Positions 32,586 through 41,521 of a DNA stretch of 64,000 nucleotides are shown piece after piece. Each line of letters opens with the position of its first letter. Position 1 is the stretch's first letter. The stretch spans positions 34,312-98,311 of the forward strand of contig NZ_WSZK01000036.1 of NCBI RefSeq assembly GCF_009791395.1. The letters are read 5' to 3'. Made by a program: the position numbers and the translations under genes. The notes below the pieces were generated by a model. It saw nothing but the letters and a program-made list of their open reading frames with translations. It had not been told where the DNA came from and did not search any database. Origin of the DNA: Halomarina oriensis (GTDB taxonomy: Archaea > Halobacteriota > Halobacteria > Halobacteriales > Haloarculaceae).

Positions 32586-34735
32586 GGTCCATTCACCCAG
32601 ACGAGGTCGTCGTCAGCGGGGGCGGTCGCGCCCTTGTAGACCGGCGAGACCGGGAACCACGACCCGCCGCGGTAGGCGTAGTTGACGCCGTCGACGGTAT
32701 CACGCACCTGCAAGCCCTCGAAGCCCTCGCCGAGCCAGTCGCCCGTCTCGTCGGGCGGGCCGGCGGTCAGCCCCCAGTCGTTGACGACCGCCCGCGTGCC
32801 GACGTTGACGCCACTCGGGAACGAACAGCCACGGTAGGTGTTGTCCGTCCCGTTGCCGTTGTGGTCGAGGGAGAAAAACGAGTTGTCGCGGAACACCACG
32901 TCGGTGAACCGGCAGTTCGTCACCGGGCCGTTGAACTTGATGCCCTCGCGGCCGTTGTCGTGGATGATGACGTTCTGAAACACCGAATCCTTGACGTGGC
33001 CCATCTTGACGCCCTCGTTCGTGTTCGCGCCGATGGCGACGTTCACCATCTGGAGGTCTTCGATGACCGCTCCGGGCGCTCCGTTGATGCGGACGCCGAG
33101 ATTCCCGTTGACGTTGCTCCAGAGGTTCAGGAAATACAGCTGCTTGGGCGCGACGCCGACAGATTTGATGTTGAGGCCGTGGTTGTTGTCGATTCCGTCG
33201 ATGACGACGTTCTGGAACCACGCCTGATCCCAGTTGGTCAGTTCGAGGCCGAAGTTCGGCGGGCCGATGATCTTGAGGTTGACGAACTTGTTCCCGCCGT
33301 GCTGGCCGGTGACCGGTCCCTGCGTCCGGTCCATCTTCAGCCCCCCACCGTTCCCGGTTCCGGGGTCGGACCAAAACGTGAGATTCGTGAACGAGTTGTC
33401 CTGAACGGAGTCGGTGATGAGCATGTCCTGCACGCGGCAGAACAGCGTCGTGAGGTTGTGGAAGTTGCTTCGCTCCGTGCTGTGTGAGTTGACAGTCGTG
33501 CGAAGCCGGAATCCTGTCGCGTAGTTTCGGACCCGGACGCCGGTGACCTGGCAGTCCCGCCACGAGTCACACGCCACGGCCGCCGAGTCGCCCGTCGTGA
33601 CGGCGTTCTTATCGTGGACGACGAGGTTCTCGACGGTGACGTTGTCGACTTGGTCTGCGTGGAAGAGGTGGCCGTCGTTCTGCGGGACGAGGACGGCGTT
33701 GTTCCCGCGGATAGTCACGCCTGACGTGAGCGTGATGGGATTGTCGACGGTGTGTTCTCCGGCCGGCAACTCGACCGTCTCGGAGGTGCCTTCGATGCGA
33801 CTCGCTATCCCACTCGTTCGTGGATACTGAAGGTCGTTGACCGACGACGGTGTGATTGCGTCGTCGTCGACACTCGCGGAGACGGTGACCGTCGCGGTCC
33901 CGTCACCGTCGTCGGCGACCGCTACGTCCGCTGCATCGGTCGCCGCGAACGTCGCTTCTGACGGCCCGCTCACGGTCGTCGTGCCGTCGCTCAGGTCGAC
34001 CCGCGTGTCCGACGTGCCTCCCGAGGGCGGTGCTTCCCACGCGACGCCACCCGTCCCGTCGGCGGTCGGAAGTTCCCCGTCGGCCGCCGCGCCGGAGACG
34101 AAGTCCGTGACGTCCGTCGCCCCTTCGGCCGCGAGCGTCCCACGACTGTCCGAGACGAGTGTGTTCGGCGCTCTGACGCCATTCGTGTCGAGTTCCAAGA
34201 GGGTGGTATTACTCGCTTGGTCTTCGACACGGAGGGTGTTACCTTGGATATAGAGCGAGTCGTAGGTGTTATCGCCGGTGAAATAAATCCCTTCGACGTT
34301 CCGGAGGAAGCTATCGGAAATGTCGAGGTCGCCCGAGAGGGTGATAGCGCCCGCCTGTTCGACCGCGGTGACGACGTCCGAATCGGACAGTTGTGTCGCG
34401 GCGAGTTTCCCCGCCTGAACGCTCAGATTCGGTCCCACGAGCGACGTGACGGTTGCGCCGCTGGTGAGCGGGCCGTCGAGTGAGGTGGCGGTGAGGGCGT
34501 CGATAGTCGCGGCGTCGACGCCACTGGTGAGTAGCGAGACGACAGCCGCGGTGAACTCCTCGGAGGTGCGACTGTTCGATTGCAGCGTCGCAATCTGTGT
34601 CGCAATCCGGTCGAAGTTGTGGTTGAGCGGGCGGTGCCACGCGTTGTCGAACGTCCCCTGTGTGGGCAACAGGATATCGTCGTCACGAGCGGCACGGGGC
34701 GTCTCGGGGAAGTTCTCGGGGTTGAACGTTGTCAT
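32582..34735 (-). CDS. Tail fibre with C-terminal beta-helix
   Basis: 717 residues. The N-terminus has a coiled coil near residues 25-60 (HNFDRIATQIATLQSN) and repeats like other tail fibres; residues about 300-650 form a right-handed beta-helix with Asn-rich rungs (VTVENLVVHDKNAVTTGDS, FQNVIIHDNGREGIKF). Receptor binding or glycan cleavage is expected. The three beta-helix genes next to each other suggest a multi-enzyme fibre. Confidence 0.75.
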   Translation of the reverse strand: MTTFNPENFPETPRAARDDDILLPTQGTFDNAWHRPLNHNFDRIATQIATLQSNSRTSEEFTAAVVSLLTSGVDAATIDALTATSLDGPLTSGATVTSLVGPNLSVQAGKLAATQLSDSDVVTAVEQAGAITLSGDLDISDSFLRNVEGIYFTGDNTYDSLYIQGNTLRVEDQASNTTLLELDTNGVRAPNTLVSDSRGTLAAEGATDVTDFVSGAAADGELPTADGTGGVAWEAPPSGGTSDTRVDLSDGTTTVSGPSEATFAATDAADVAVADDGDGTATVTVSASVDDDAITPSSVNDLQYPRTSGIASRIEGTSETVELPAGEHTVDNPITLTSGVTIRGNNAVLVPQNDGHLFHADQVDNVTVENLVVHDKNAVTTGDSAAVACDSWRDCQVTGVRVRNYATGFRLRTTVNSHSTERSNFHNLTTLFCRVQDMLITDSVQDNSFTNLTFWSDPGTGNGGGLKMDRTQGPVTGQHGGNKFVNLKIIGPPNFGLELTNWDQAWFQNVVIDGIDNNHGLNIKSVGVAPKQLYFLNLWSNVNGNLGVRINGAPGAVIEDLQMVNVAIGANTNEGVKMGHVKDSVFQNVIIHDNGREGIKFNGPVTNCRFTDVVFRDNSFFSLDHNGNGTDNTYRGCSFPSGVNVGTRAVVNDWGLTAGPPDETGDWLGEGFEGLQVRDTVDGVNYAYRGGSWFPVSPVYKGATAPADDDLVWVNGP

Positions 34736-34815
34736 GAAGGGACAGGAACGGCACTAGTCGGCGGGCTGTGCGAGCACGGCGGCGTGGGCGTGAGTCTGCG
34801 CGTCGACGGCCGGCG

Positions 34816-36153
34816 TCAGGCGAGCGCCCAGTCGGCGAAGAAAAACGTCGCGTCGGTCGTCGCGGTGTTCTGTGCGCCACCGAGACCGACGCCAGCGTTG
34901 CCGGCGAGCGCACTCGGGACGCTCACCGTCACGTCGACGACCGACCCGAGGACCGAGCGGTCGGTGGCGACCCGGTCGAGCGAGAGCCTGACGTCATCAC
35001 CAGCGACGGTTCGGTCACTCCGGAGTCGATACCACTGGTCGCCGGAGAGGCCGGGTGCGGCCCCGTCGTCGCTGTCGAACTCGACACTGGGTGTGCCGGT
35101 GACGCTGGTCAACACGCGCAGGCGGTCCTCGCCATAGCGCGTCTCGAAGCGGAGGTAATCGTCACCGCCCGCCGCCGCGTAGTAGACGTCCTGGCGACCT
35201 TGGAGTTGGTCGGCCCGGAGGTAGATATCCGCCACCGTCCCGTCGGGGTGGTAGTTGGGGAGCGTGTGGCGCTGGTCGGTCACCGCTCCATCGGGCCGGC
35301 TGAACACCTGTGAAAAACCCGTCCCGGCGGGGTTGGCGAGGACGAACGCCTGCCCGAGCGTCGGCGGCGCACTCGAACAGCGGAACTGCCGGCGGTTGTC
35401 TGCCGACCCGAAGGCGAAGAGGTCGGCGTGCTCGAAGCTGTGAATTTCGGCCGGGCCGGCATGGTGTCGGAGCGGGTCGAACGCTGGGGCGAAGGCGGTG
35501 TGGTCGCCAATCTGTGGGTCGTCCCAGAAACAGCCGTTGCCGCCCGACTGGACGAACGCGAGGCCGCCGTCGCGCAACCGCGTGTCCCCAGCGTCGATGT
35601 AGTCGGTGACGAGCGGTTCGTGAGCCTGGTTCTGGACTTCGAGCAGCCAGTCGCCCGTCGGGTCGCTATCGCCATCACGCGGGTCGCCCGCGGGCGGGTC
35701 CCACGTCAGGTAGATGTGCCCCCAGTTGCCGGCGTCCGCCGGGAAGTTGGCCACCCCCGACGCATCACGGAGTGTCGACCGCGAGCCGTCGTTGTGGAAC
35801 AGGGCGTAGCCCCCCGAGCCACCACGCGGGTAGAGCACGAGGTGATAGCGGGTGAGCAACGACCCGTCGCGCAGGCCAAAATAGACGTTGACGCCATCGC
35901 CCGACAGCTTCTCGTAGGCGACGTGGACCGTCGTTCCCGGCTCGAAATCCCGTTCGAGCGACCCGGCGTAGGCTGCGAGTTCTTCTTGGGAGTACTGCGA
36001 CCCGTCGAACCCCGCGCCGAACTGCCCGTCGGACTCGGGCAGGGCGTGATTCGTGGAGGTGTACGCCGAGTCGACGCGGTCGAACATCCCCAACCCGTTC
36101 TCGAAGCCCTGTGCGAGCAGCGTCGCGCCGGCGTCGATGACCGTCCAGAACAC
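34816..36153 (-). CDS. Tail-associated lectin-like (jelly-roll) protein
   Basis: 445 residues of beta-rich sequence with many Asp/Gly loops and aromatic residues, in the style of concanavalin/LamG folds (VAYEKLSGDGVNVYFGLRDGSLLTRYHLVLYP; FGSADNRRQFRCSSAPPT). It begins directly after the fibre gene 36156-37610 and is likely a carbohydrate-binding part of the fibre. No catalytic motif seen. Confidence 0.6.
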   Translation of the reverse strand: MFWTVIDAGATLLAQGFENGLGMFDRVDSAYTSTNHALPESDGQFGAGFDGSQYSQEELAAYAGSLERDFEPGTTVHVAYEKLSGDGVNVYFGLRDGSLLTRYHLVLYPRGGSGGYALFHNDGSRSTLRDASGVANFPADAGNWGHIYLTWDPPAGDPRDGDSDPTGDWLLEVQNQAHEPLVTDYIDAGDTRLRDGGLAFVQSGGNGCFWDDPQIGDHTAFAPAFDPLRHHAGPAEIHSFEHADLFAFGSADNRRQFRCSSAPPTLGQAFVLANPAGTGFSQVFSRPDGAVTDQRHTLPNYHPDGTVADIYLRADQLQGRQDVYYAAAGGDDYLRFETRYGEDRLRVLTSVTGTPSVEFDSDDGAAPGLSGDQWYRLRSDRTVAGDDVRLSLDRVATDRSVLGSVVDVTVSVPSALAGNAGVGLGGAQNTATTDATFFFADWALA

Positions 36154-36155
36154 GG

Positions 36156-37610
36156 TCAGTCCTCCCAGACGGTGAATCGAACGCGGGGGTCCTGTGCGGT
36201 GCCCTGTTCGACGATTTCGATATCGTGACTCCCGGCGGAGTTATCCCAGATGAGTCGCGCCCCGACCGTGCAGTCACCCGACACCGACGAGCCGTCGATT
36301 TCGAGGTCGACGTTCAGCCTGCTGTTCGCCGACCCGGTGGTGATGCGCCCCGAGCCACCCGAGAGTGTCACCGACCCCGTCATGAGGACGGTCCCGGACC
36401 GATAGGTCTCACTCGCGTGTTGGCGGGTCTCGACCCGCTCGTTGGCCTCCTTGAGTGTCGTGAAATCCGCCCCCGTCGCGTTACTGATACGCCCGACGAT
36501 GTCGTTGTTGGCGTAGACCTGTAACTCGCCGTCGGTCGTCGAATCCAGGCCGGTGTCGTTATCGCCGACGGCCACGCCGATTTGGGCCGGGCCGCCACCG
36601 AAGCCGTGCGTGTCGATGAAGATACCGTCGTCGAACGTCTCGCCGACGTCCGTCCGGGCGTAGTTCCCCGGCTGGATGCCGCCAAGTCGCACCGCGTCGT
36701 CCGCGAGGTCGGCCTGGTCGACGATGCCGTCGCCGTCAGTGTCGATATCGTTACCCTTGACCGTCGCTGCATCGACGTCACTCGCCAGCCGGGCGCTCGG
36801 GACGACGCCCGCCGAGTGGTCGTAGACCGTGTTTCCGGCCCCGTCGACGACGTCGCCGGCGGTCGTCAGCCCGTTCTGGAACGTCCACGCGCCGGTGATT
36901 GTTTCGTTCTCCTCGACGGCGGCGTAGTAACTGGGTGGATCCCCACCGAGCGTGTCCGCATCCGAGAGGTCAGCGCCACCCGAGGAGTCGAAGACGAGTG
37001 CGCCGGCCTGGTTGATGGCGAAATCCCCGTCGACGAAACTCCGTAGGGAGACGCCGTCGGTCATGCCGCCGACGATCTCTTTGAGGTTCAGGATCGCCCC
37101 GCGCGAGTGGAGCGTGACGTCGGCCGCACTCGTCGCCGTCGCGGTGTCGACACTCCCGATTTTCAGCGCGGGCTGGTTCGGGACGGGGTCGGTGGCGACG
37201 TCCCGAGCGATGAGTCGGACTTCGTCGTTACCCGTCAACGGCAGGTGGACCCAGAGTTCGTTCTGCGTGTTGGCTTCGAGCGGCACCGACGGTTGGGCAG
37301 GGATGCGAACCGGGTAGGAGACGTCCTGTCGGGTTCGGCCGGCCTTGGCGGCGAAGGCACTCGGGGCGTCGATAGCGGCCGCTCCGCGCGTGATGTCGAC
37401 AGTCGGCGGTGTCGACGCGCCGTCGTAGTTCTCGAAGGTGAGGCCGAAACTGACCCGATTCGAGAGGCCATAGGCGCGGAAGGCCTGCCCGAAGTTGGCC
37501 GCGTCGTCGGTGTCGGGTGGGTCCTTACTTCGGTCGGAGAGCGAAATCCCCGAGTTCGTCCCGGCGTCCTCGAACAGTGCGGTCGCTCCGGTGGCTTTCG
37601 TCGATTGCAT
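36156..37610 (-). CDS. Tail fibre protein (484 aa)
   Basis: 484 residues from ATG 37608-37610. Beta-structured N-terminus, then repeated short strands typical of fibre shafts and a small EF-hand/dockerin-like loop (DIDTDGDGIVDQADLADDAV, about residue 290) that would bind calcium, followed by ALGGNYARTDVGETF-type strands. Placed between other fibre genes. Confidence 0.65.
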   Translation of the reverse strand: MQSTKATGATALFEDAGTNSGISLSDRSKDPPDTDDAANFGQAFRAYGLSNRVSFGLTFENYDGASTPPTVDITRGAAAIDAPSAFAAKAGRTRQDVSYPVRIPAQPSVPLEANTQNELWVHLPLTGNDEVRLIARDVATDPVPNQPALKIGSVDTATATSAADVTLHSRGAILNLKEIVGGMTDGVSLRSFVDGDFAINQAGALVFDSSGGADLSDADTLGGDPPSYYAAVEENETITGAWTFQNGLTTAGDVVDGAGNTVYDHSAGVVPSARLASDVDAATVKGNDIDTDGDGIVDQADLADDAVRLGGIQPGNYARTDVGETFDDGIFIDTHGFGGGPAQIGVAVGDNDTGLDSTTDGELQVYANNDIVGRISNATGADFTTLKEANERVETRQHASETYRSGTVLMTGSVTLSGGSGRITTGSANSRLNVDLEIDGSSVSGDCTVGARLIWDNSAGSHDIEIVEQGTAQDPRVRFTVWED

Positions 37611-37646
37611 GATGTGTGAGTGAGTCGTCAACAGGCGATGCGCCGG

Positions 37647-38270
37647 CTAGCGAACGTCGAGACGCGTCAGGGCTGCCGTACCGTCACCGAGCAGCGTCGT
37701 CCGGGCGGGCGTCGAGTAGCGCTGGTCGGTGGCCGTTCCCTGTGCGGTGCCGTCGACGCGGAGCGTGAACGCGCCCGTGGGCGTCCGCTCGACGCTGACC
37801 GACCGACCACTCGTGTTCGAGCCGGTGTCGCTCACGAGCGGCGTCAGGCCCGCCTCGACGCCGGCCGTGTCGTCACGGGCGAGCGTGACCGTGTCGGGGG
37901 TCACGCGGAGTGCGTAGCCCTGTCCGGTGGGTGTCTCGAAGAATCGCCAAGTGAACGCCCCCGACACGGCGGCGGTGTCGAGCGTCCACGCCCCCTGCGT
38001 GAGGACACACGGCGTCGACAGGCCGGTCGCACTCCTCAACACCACCTCGCCGGCCGGCGCGTCCGGGAGTGGGCGGCCGGCGACACGCCCCCACGTCGGA
38101 TAGGCCTGGGCGGTGAGGTAACTCGCCGGTTCGTTCTCGTAGGGGGCGTCCAAGAACAGGCCCCGGTAGGACCGCGCGCGGTCGGTCAGGCGCTCGTCGG
38201 CGAAATCGTCGAACAGGTGAAACGGCTGGTCGTCGAGGCCGACCGCGCCGCCGAGCGTCCGGGCGGGCAT
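37647..38270 (-). CDS. Tail LamG-like protein, paralogue 1 (207 aa)
   Basis: 207 residues. The start, with FDDFADERLTDRARSYRG, corresponds to the start of the two following proteins and the beta pattern afterwards (GAWTLDTAAVSGAFTWRFF) fits a LamG/ConA jelly roll. ATG 38270 overlaps the upstream stop (TAATG). Confidence 0.6.
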   Translation of the reverse strand: MPARTLGGAVGLDDQPFHLFDDFADERLTDRARSYRGLFLDAPYENEPASYLTAQAYPTWGRVAGRPLPDAPAGEVVLRSATGLSTPCVLTQGAWTLDTAAVSGAFTWRFFETPTGQGYALRVTPDTVTLARDDTAGVEAGLTPLVSDTGSNTSGRSVSVERTPTGAFTLRVDGTAQGTATDQRYSTPARTTLLGDGTAALTRLDVR

Positions 38271-38947
38271 TAGCGAACCTCCACGCGAGTGACGCGCTGG
38301 CGAGCACCGCTCGCACCAGCGAAGCGCAGGCCACAGACGCCGGGGCGGACCGGGCCGACGGTCGCCGCCGGCACGCTCCCCTGCTGGATGCCGTTGACGG
38401 CGAGGCTGACCCGCCCGTCGGGGTGGCGACGCACCCGATAGACGTGTGGGGCGCTTCGAGTCGCGGACCACCCACCGTCGATAACCGACTCGCCACCCGC
38501 CCGGAGCGCGCAGGTCTGGTCGCCACTGACGAGGAGGTCGAGGCGGTCCGTGTCGTCGTCAGTCGTGTCACGGTCGGGCCGAGGATGGCGGGCGAGGACG
38601 TCCATCGCCACGCTCGCACTCGGCGTCGGCGTCCGAGGCCACTGGACCGTCAGTCGCCACTCCCCAATCGTCTGGTTGGCCGCCGTCGCCAGGCCCAGCG
38701 ATGCGCCATCGTGAGTCAGGCCCCCCGCGTCGACGAGCGGGTCGCCCTCGAAGACGGCCCACTCCGGACGCGCACGGGCGGCGAGGACGCGCCCGGCGAC
38801 GGCGTCGTGTGCGCCGTCGAGACACTGTTGGTGGCCTGCCGTCGCGGAGGCTCGGTCACGATTACGATACCGCCCGTCGCCCCAGTCCTCCCGGAGGTGG
38901 TAGGGGGCGAGCGTGTCACCACGAAAGTCGAATGGGCCGGCTGGCAT
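38270..38947 (-). CDS. Tail LamG-like protein, paralogue 2 (225 aa)
   Basis: 225 residues, the same order of elements as its neighbours: short acidic N-terminus, then beta strands (EWRLTVQWPRTPTPSASVAM; VSLAVNGIQQGSV) with a repeated Val-Asn-Gly turn as in LamG domains. Probably a sugar-binding tail component. Confidence 0.6.
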   Translation of the reverse strand: MPAGPFDFRGDTLAPYHLREDWGDGRYRNRDRASATAGHQQCLDGAHDAVAGRVLAARARPEWAVFEGDPLVDAGGLTHDGASLGLATAANQTIGEWRLTVQWPRTPTPSASVAMDVLARHPRPDRDTTDDDTDRLDLLVSGDQTCALRAGGESVIDGGWSATRSAPHVYRVRRHPDGRVSLAVNGIQQGSVPAATVGPVRPGVCGLRFAGASGARQRVTRVEVR

Positions 38948-38956
38948 GGGTGTAGA

Positions 38957-39679
38957 TTAGCTCTGGTAGGGGTTCTGTGTGTTCACGAAGAGATTCGACG
39001 TCTGTTTCTCGACCGTGTTCGCCCCACCCGGCGGGGCATCGGACCCCAAGCGTATCTCGCGGGGATTCGACGGTAGCCACGGGTCAACCACGTCGCCTTG
39101 CGCGCCCGTTTTGTCGGTGGCGACCGTCCAGTGGCCGGTGCTGTCCCGGATGATGCGACACTCCGCGAAGACGGCGATAGAGTTCCACGAATACTGCCAC
39201 TCCCCACGCAGGATGACGTCCTCGCTCCCGTCGGCGTAGCGCTTGCGGAGCGTGAGGTCGAACTCCGTATCGCCGCGTAACTGAATCGCCTCGCCCGTCG
39301 CCGGGTCGTGGACGAGGTCGACGAACCAGTACTGGTCGACGCCCGTCACCTCCTCGTACCGGAAGTTGAGGAGCCATTCACCAGTGGTGACCGTCGAGGA
39401 GAGCGCGACTTCGTGACGGCCGGCCTCGCCGCCAGGGCCGTAGACGAGTCGCCCGTTCGTGAAGACGTCCTGTGCTTCGACGGTCCCGTCGACGACGCGG
39501 TAGTCGGGTTGGAACGCCCCGCGCAGGCGGACGCCGGCCTGTTCTTCCGGGGCGAAGTGGTCGTGAAACGTCTGTGGTGAGCGATTCGTCAGCGCGTAGT
39601 CGTCGAAATCGTCGTCGATGTAGTAGTCCTCGGGGTCGAGGTCGGACTCGCCCGTCCCGGCGAAGGGCCGAGCGGTCAT
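38957..39679 (-). CDS. Tail LamG-like protein, paralogue 3 (240 aa)
   Basis: 240 residues from ATG 39679. It has the common start (DDDFDDYALTNRSPQTFHDH) and beta strands with aromatic residues (GEWLLNFRYEEVTGVDQYWF). Member of a tandem triplet of tail proteins. Confidence 0.65.
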   Translation of the reverse strand: MTARPFAGTGESDLDPEDYYIDDDFDDYALTNRSPQTFHDHFAPEEQAGVRLRGAFQPDYRVVDGTVEAQDVFTNGRLVYGPGGEAGRHEVALSSTVTTGEWLLNFRYEEVTGVDQYWFVDLVHDPATGEAIQLRGDTEFDLTLRKRYADGSEDVILRGEWQYSWNSIAVFAECRIIRDSTGHWTVATDKTGAQGDVVDPWLPSNPREIRLGSDAPPGGANTVEKQTSNLFVNTQNPYQS

Positions 39680-39981
39680 TGGTGACACCCACAGGCACAG
39701 TCGCTGCAGTGTTCTATCTCACCGTCGCGGACGAAGATGTGGAAGCCATCCTCGTCCCAGTCGAGTTTCAGCGACGGGGCGAGCGTGATGTCTCCGAGTG
39801 GCTCGTCGGGGTTCGTCCAGTGCCACGTCGTATTGCCATCGGCCGTCCGTCGGTCGGCCTCCTGTCCATCGGCGACGAAAGGCCATGACGCATAGTCACA
39901 GTCGCGCTCGGGGTTCCGGAGGCGAAGATTGCCGTACTCGCCGGTGGTGTTCGATGCTTCGAAGTCTATCTGGACAGTCAC
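39676..39981 (-). CDS. Small tail protein with C-terminal Cys cluster (101 aa)
   Basis: 101 residues. Beta-rich, ends in CSDCACGCH, a likely metal site. Overlaps the next gene by 4 bases. Unknown tail component or adaptor. Confidence 0.6.
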   Translation of the reverse strand: MTVQIDFEASNTTGEYGNLRLRNPERDCDYASWPFVADGQEADRRTADGNTTWHWTNPDEPLGDITLAPSLKLDWDEDGFHIFVRDGEIEHCSDCACGCHQ

Positions 39982-40193
39982 CGAAGGTCACCTCGGACGC
40001 GGTGGGGGTTGTCCTCGGGGTCGCTATGGAGGACGACGTCGACGGCTGGCATTCCCTCCTCGGCGTCGAACCCGACGGTGAGGGGCTCGCCACGCTGCAG
40101 GTCGCGCAGGCGCTCGTCGGTCAGGTTGACGTGCAACACGTAGGTGGTCTCGGGGTCGTACTCGTCACTCTCGTCGGATGTATCGTCGGGCAT
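39978..40193 (-). CDS. Small acidic protein (71 aa)
   Basis: 71 residues. Acidic N-terminus, then strands TTYVLHVNLTDERLRDLQRG and FDAEEGMPAVDVVLH that look like a mini beta-grasp. Function unknown. Confidence 0.6.
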   Translation of the reverse strand: MPDDTSDESDEYDPETTYVLHVNLTDERLRDLQRGEPLTVGFDAEEGMPAVDVVLHSDPEDNPHRVRGDLR

Positions 40194-40252
40194 GATTGAG
40201 ACGGGCGGCTGGTCGAACGGCTAGACAATCGTGGACAACGTATCGTTTCGGC

Positions 40253-41083
40253 TCACTGAGAACCGACCTCCGCGAGTGTCCGCTGACTGTCGTCGACGAA
40301 GCGTGGGTGTCGTTCTGGGTCGAAGTTCATCAGGAGTCGTTCGGTGACTTGCTTGGCGTCTTGGTGCCCCTCGTGGTGGCTTTCGCGAGTCTCCTCCAAC
40401 CAGCCGACGTAGCCGTCGGGTCGGTCGGTGTAGCTCACGAGCGCGTAGCCCTCGATGCCCCGGAGGGCGGCGGCGAGGTCGCCGTGTTCGAAGTCTCGCA
40501 CCCGGTAGCTGTTCTCACTCCCGAGGTACGGCGGGTCGCAGTAGAACACCGTCTCGGGGGTGTCGTAGCGGGCAATCATCTCGGCGAAGTCGCCGCTCTG
40601 AATCGAAACGCCCTGCATACGGTCGGCGATAGCGTCGATCTTCGCGTCGACGTTCTGCCAGCGGAACGACGACCCGCGTTTCTTCCGCGGGTAGTCGCGC
40701 TTGAACCCGGCGACGTGGTCGGCCTTCCCCGAGTGTTGGGTGAACCGGAGGAACAGCCAGATACCGGCCCGTTCAACGTCGTCGTCCGGTCGCTCTCCGC
40801 GGTAGTACGCGGGTGCCCAGCGGTTGAACAACTCCTCAGAGAACGGCGTCCTGCGACACCACTCTTTGAGGTCGTCGGGGCGCTCACGTGCCACGTCGAA
40901 GAACTGGACGATGTCGCCGTCGAGGTCGTTGTAGACCTCGATGTGCGACCGTGGCTTGTTGAACAGCACCGCCGCAGAGCCGCCGAACGGCTCACACCAC
41001 GTCGTATGTTCGGGGACGTGGTCGAGAATCCACTCGACGTGCGCGGCCTTTCCGCCCGGCCACGGGAACGGCGAGAAACTCAC
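40253..41083 (-). CDS. Dam-type (D12 class) adenine-N6 DNA methyltransferase
   Basis: 276 residues with all signature motifs of the D12 family in order: PWPGGK at residues 7-12 (motif X), EPFGGSAAV at 31-39 (SAM-binding motif I) and DPPY at 183-186 (catalytic motif IV). D12 enzymes such as Dam methylate adenine, typically in GATC. From memory phiCh1 carries a virus-coded adenine methylase and packages methylated DNA; this gene may have the same role, protecting the virus from host restriction or marking DNA. It lies inside the tail module and is coupled to the gene upstream by a 4-base overlap. Confidence 0.88.
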   Translation of the reverse strand: MSFSPFPWPGGKAAHVEWILDHVPEHTTWCEPFGGSAAVLFNKPRSHIEVYNDLDGDIVQFFDVARERPDDLKEWCRRTPFSEELFNRWAPAYYRGERPDDDVERAGIWLFLRFTQHSGKADHVAGFKRDYPRKKRGSSFRWQNVDAKIDAIADRMQGVSIQSGDFAEMIARYDTPETVFYCDPPYLGSENSYRVRDFEHGDLAAALRGIEGYALVSYTDRPDGYVGWLEETRESHHEGHQDAKQVTERLLMNFDPERHPRFVDDSQRTLAEVGSQ

Positions 41084-41478
41084 TGTTCTGCCTCCTGTTC
41101 ACTGCCGAACGAGCGCAGGGTCGTCCCCCGTGGCTCCGGTTCGGTCTTGATTTCGCCCCGGTCGGTGAACGAAAACCCGTATTCGCGGTGTGCGTAGATG
41201 TGAACCATGTCTGCGGCGTTCTCAGCGGTGAACGTCTTCGACTCGGTTACGTCGTCTTGCACTTGGCACTTCTTCGAGTAGTCAAAGCACCAAAACACCA
41301 GTTCGCTGTCCTCTACGGTCGCGTACATCGGGTTCGGATTTGACTCGATTCGTAGCGCCCGCTCCGGGTTGTCGGCAAGCGATTGAAGCGCACCTATTGC
41401 CCGCCAGTGTGGGTCTATCGACGCCGGTTCAATCTCCGACTCGTGCAACACCTCCTGCGACTGCGTTTCGTCTACCAT
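41080..41478 (-). CDS. Accessory protein with MVDETQSQ start, copy 1 (132 aa)
   Basis: 132 residues from ATG 41478. Starts MVDETQSQEV, the same eight N-terminal residues as the gene at 47116-47514, and both lie 20-21 bases from a copy of the virus promoter motif. The rest shares only spacing and beta/alpha pattern (LVFWCFDYSKK; ADMVHIYAHREY). Probably an early-expressed insert in the late region. Confidence 0.7.
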   Translation of the reverse strand: MVDETQSQEVLHESEIEPASIDPHWRAIGALQSLADNPERALRIESNPNPMYATVEDSELVFWCFDYSKKCQVQDDVTESKTFTAENAADMVHIYAHREYGFSFTDRGEIKTEPEPRGTTLRSFGSEQEAEQ

Positions 41479-41498
41479 ACCACGACTCCCGGCCATCG

Positions 41499-41516
41499 CC
41501 TCTTGAGTAGGGCCTG
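41499..41516 (-). promoter_or_regulatory. Virus-specific promoter motif, copy 6
   Basis: Minus strand reads CAGGCCCTACTCAAGAGG, core intact. It ends 20 bases before ATG 41478 and lies close to the end of the structural gene 41522-42619. Confidence 0.7.
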
Positions 41517-41521
41517 TGGCA

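Noticed and set aside
36156..37610. Dockerin module in the tail fibre as sign of a cellulosome-like assembly
   Set aside because: Only a single calcium-loop-like DTDGDGIVD stretch is present; one loop is not a dockerin.
28623..39679. Invertible tail-fibre region with its own recombinase as in phiCh1
   Set aside because: No integrase or invertase gene and no long inverted repeats flanking fibre genes are seen in this window.
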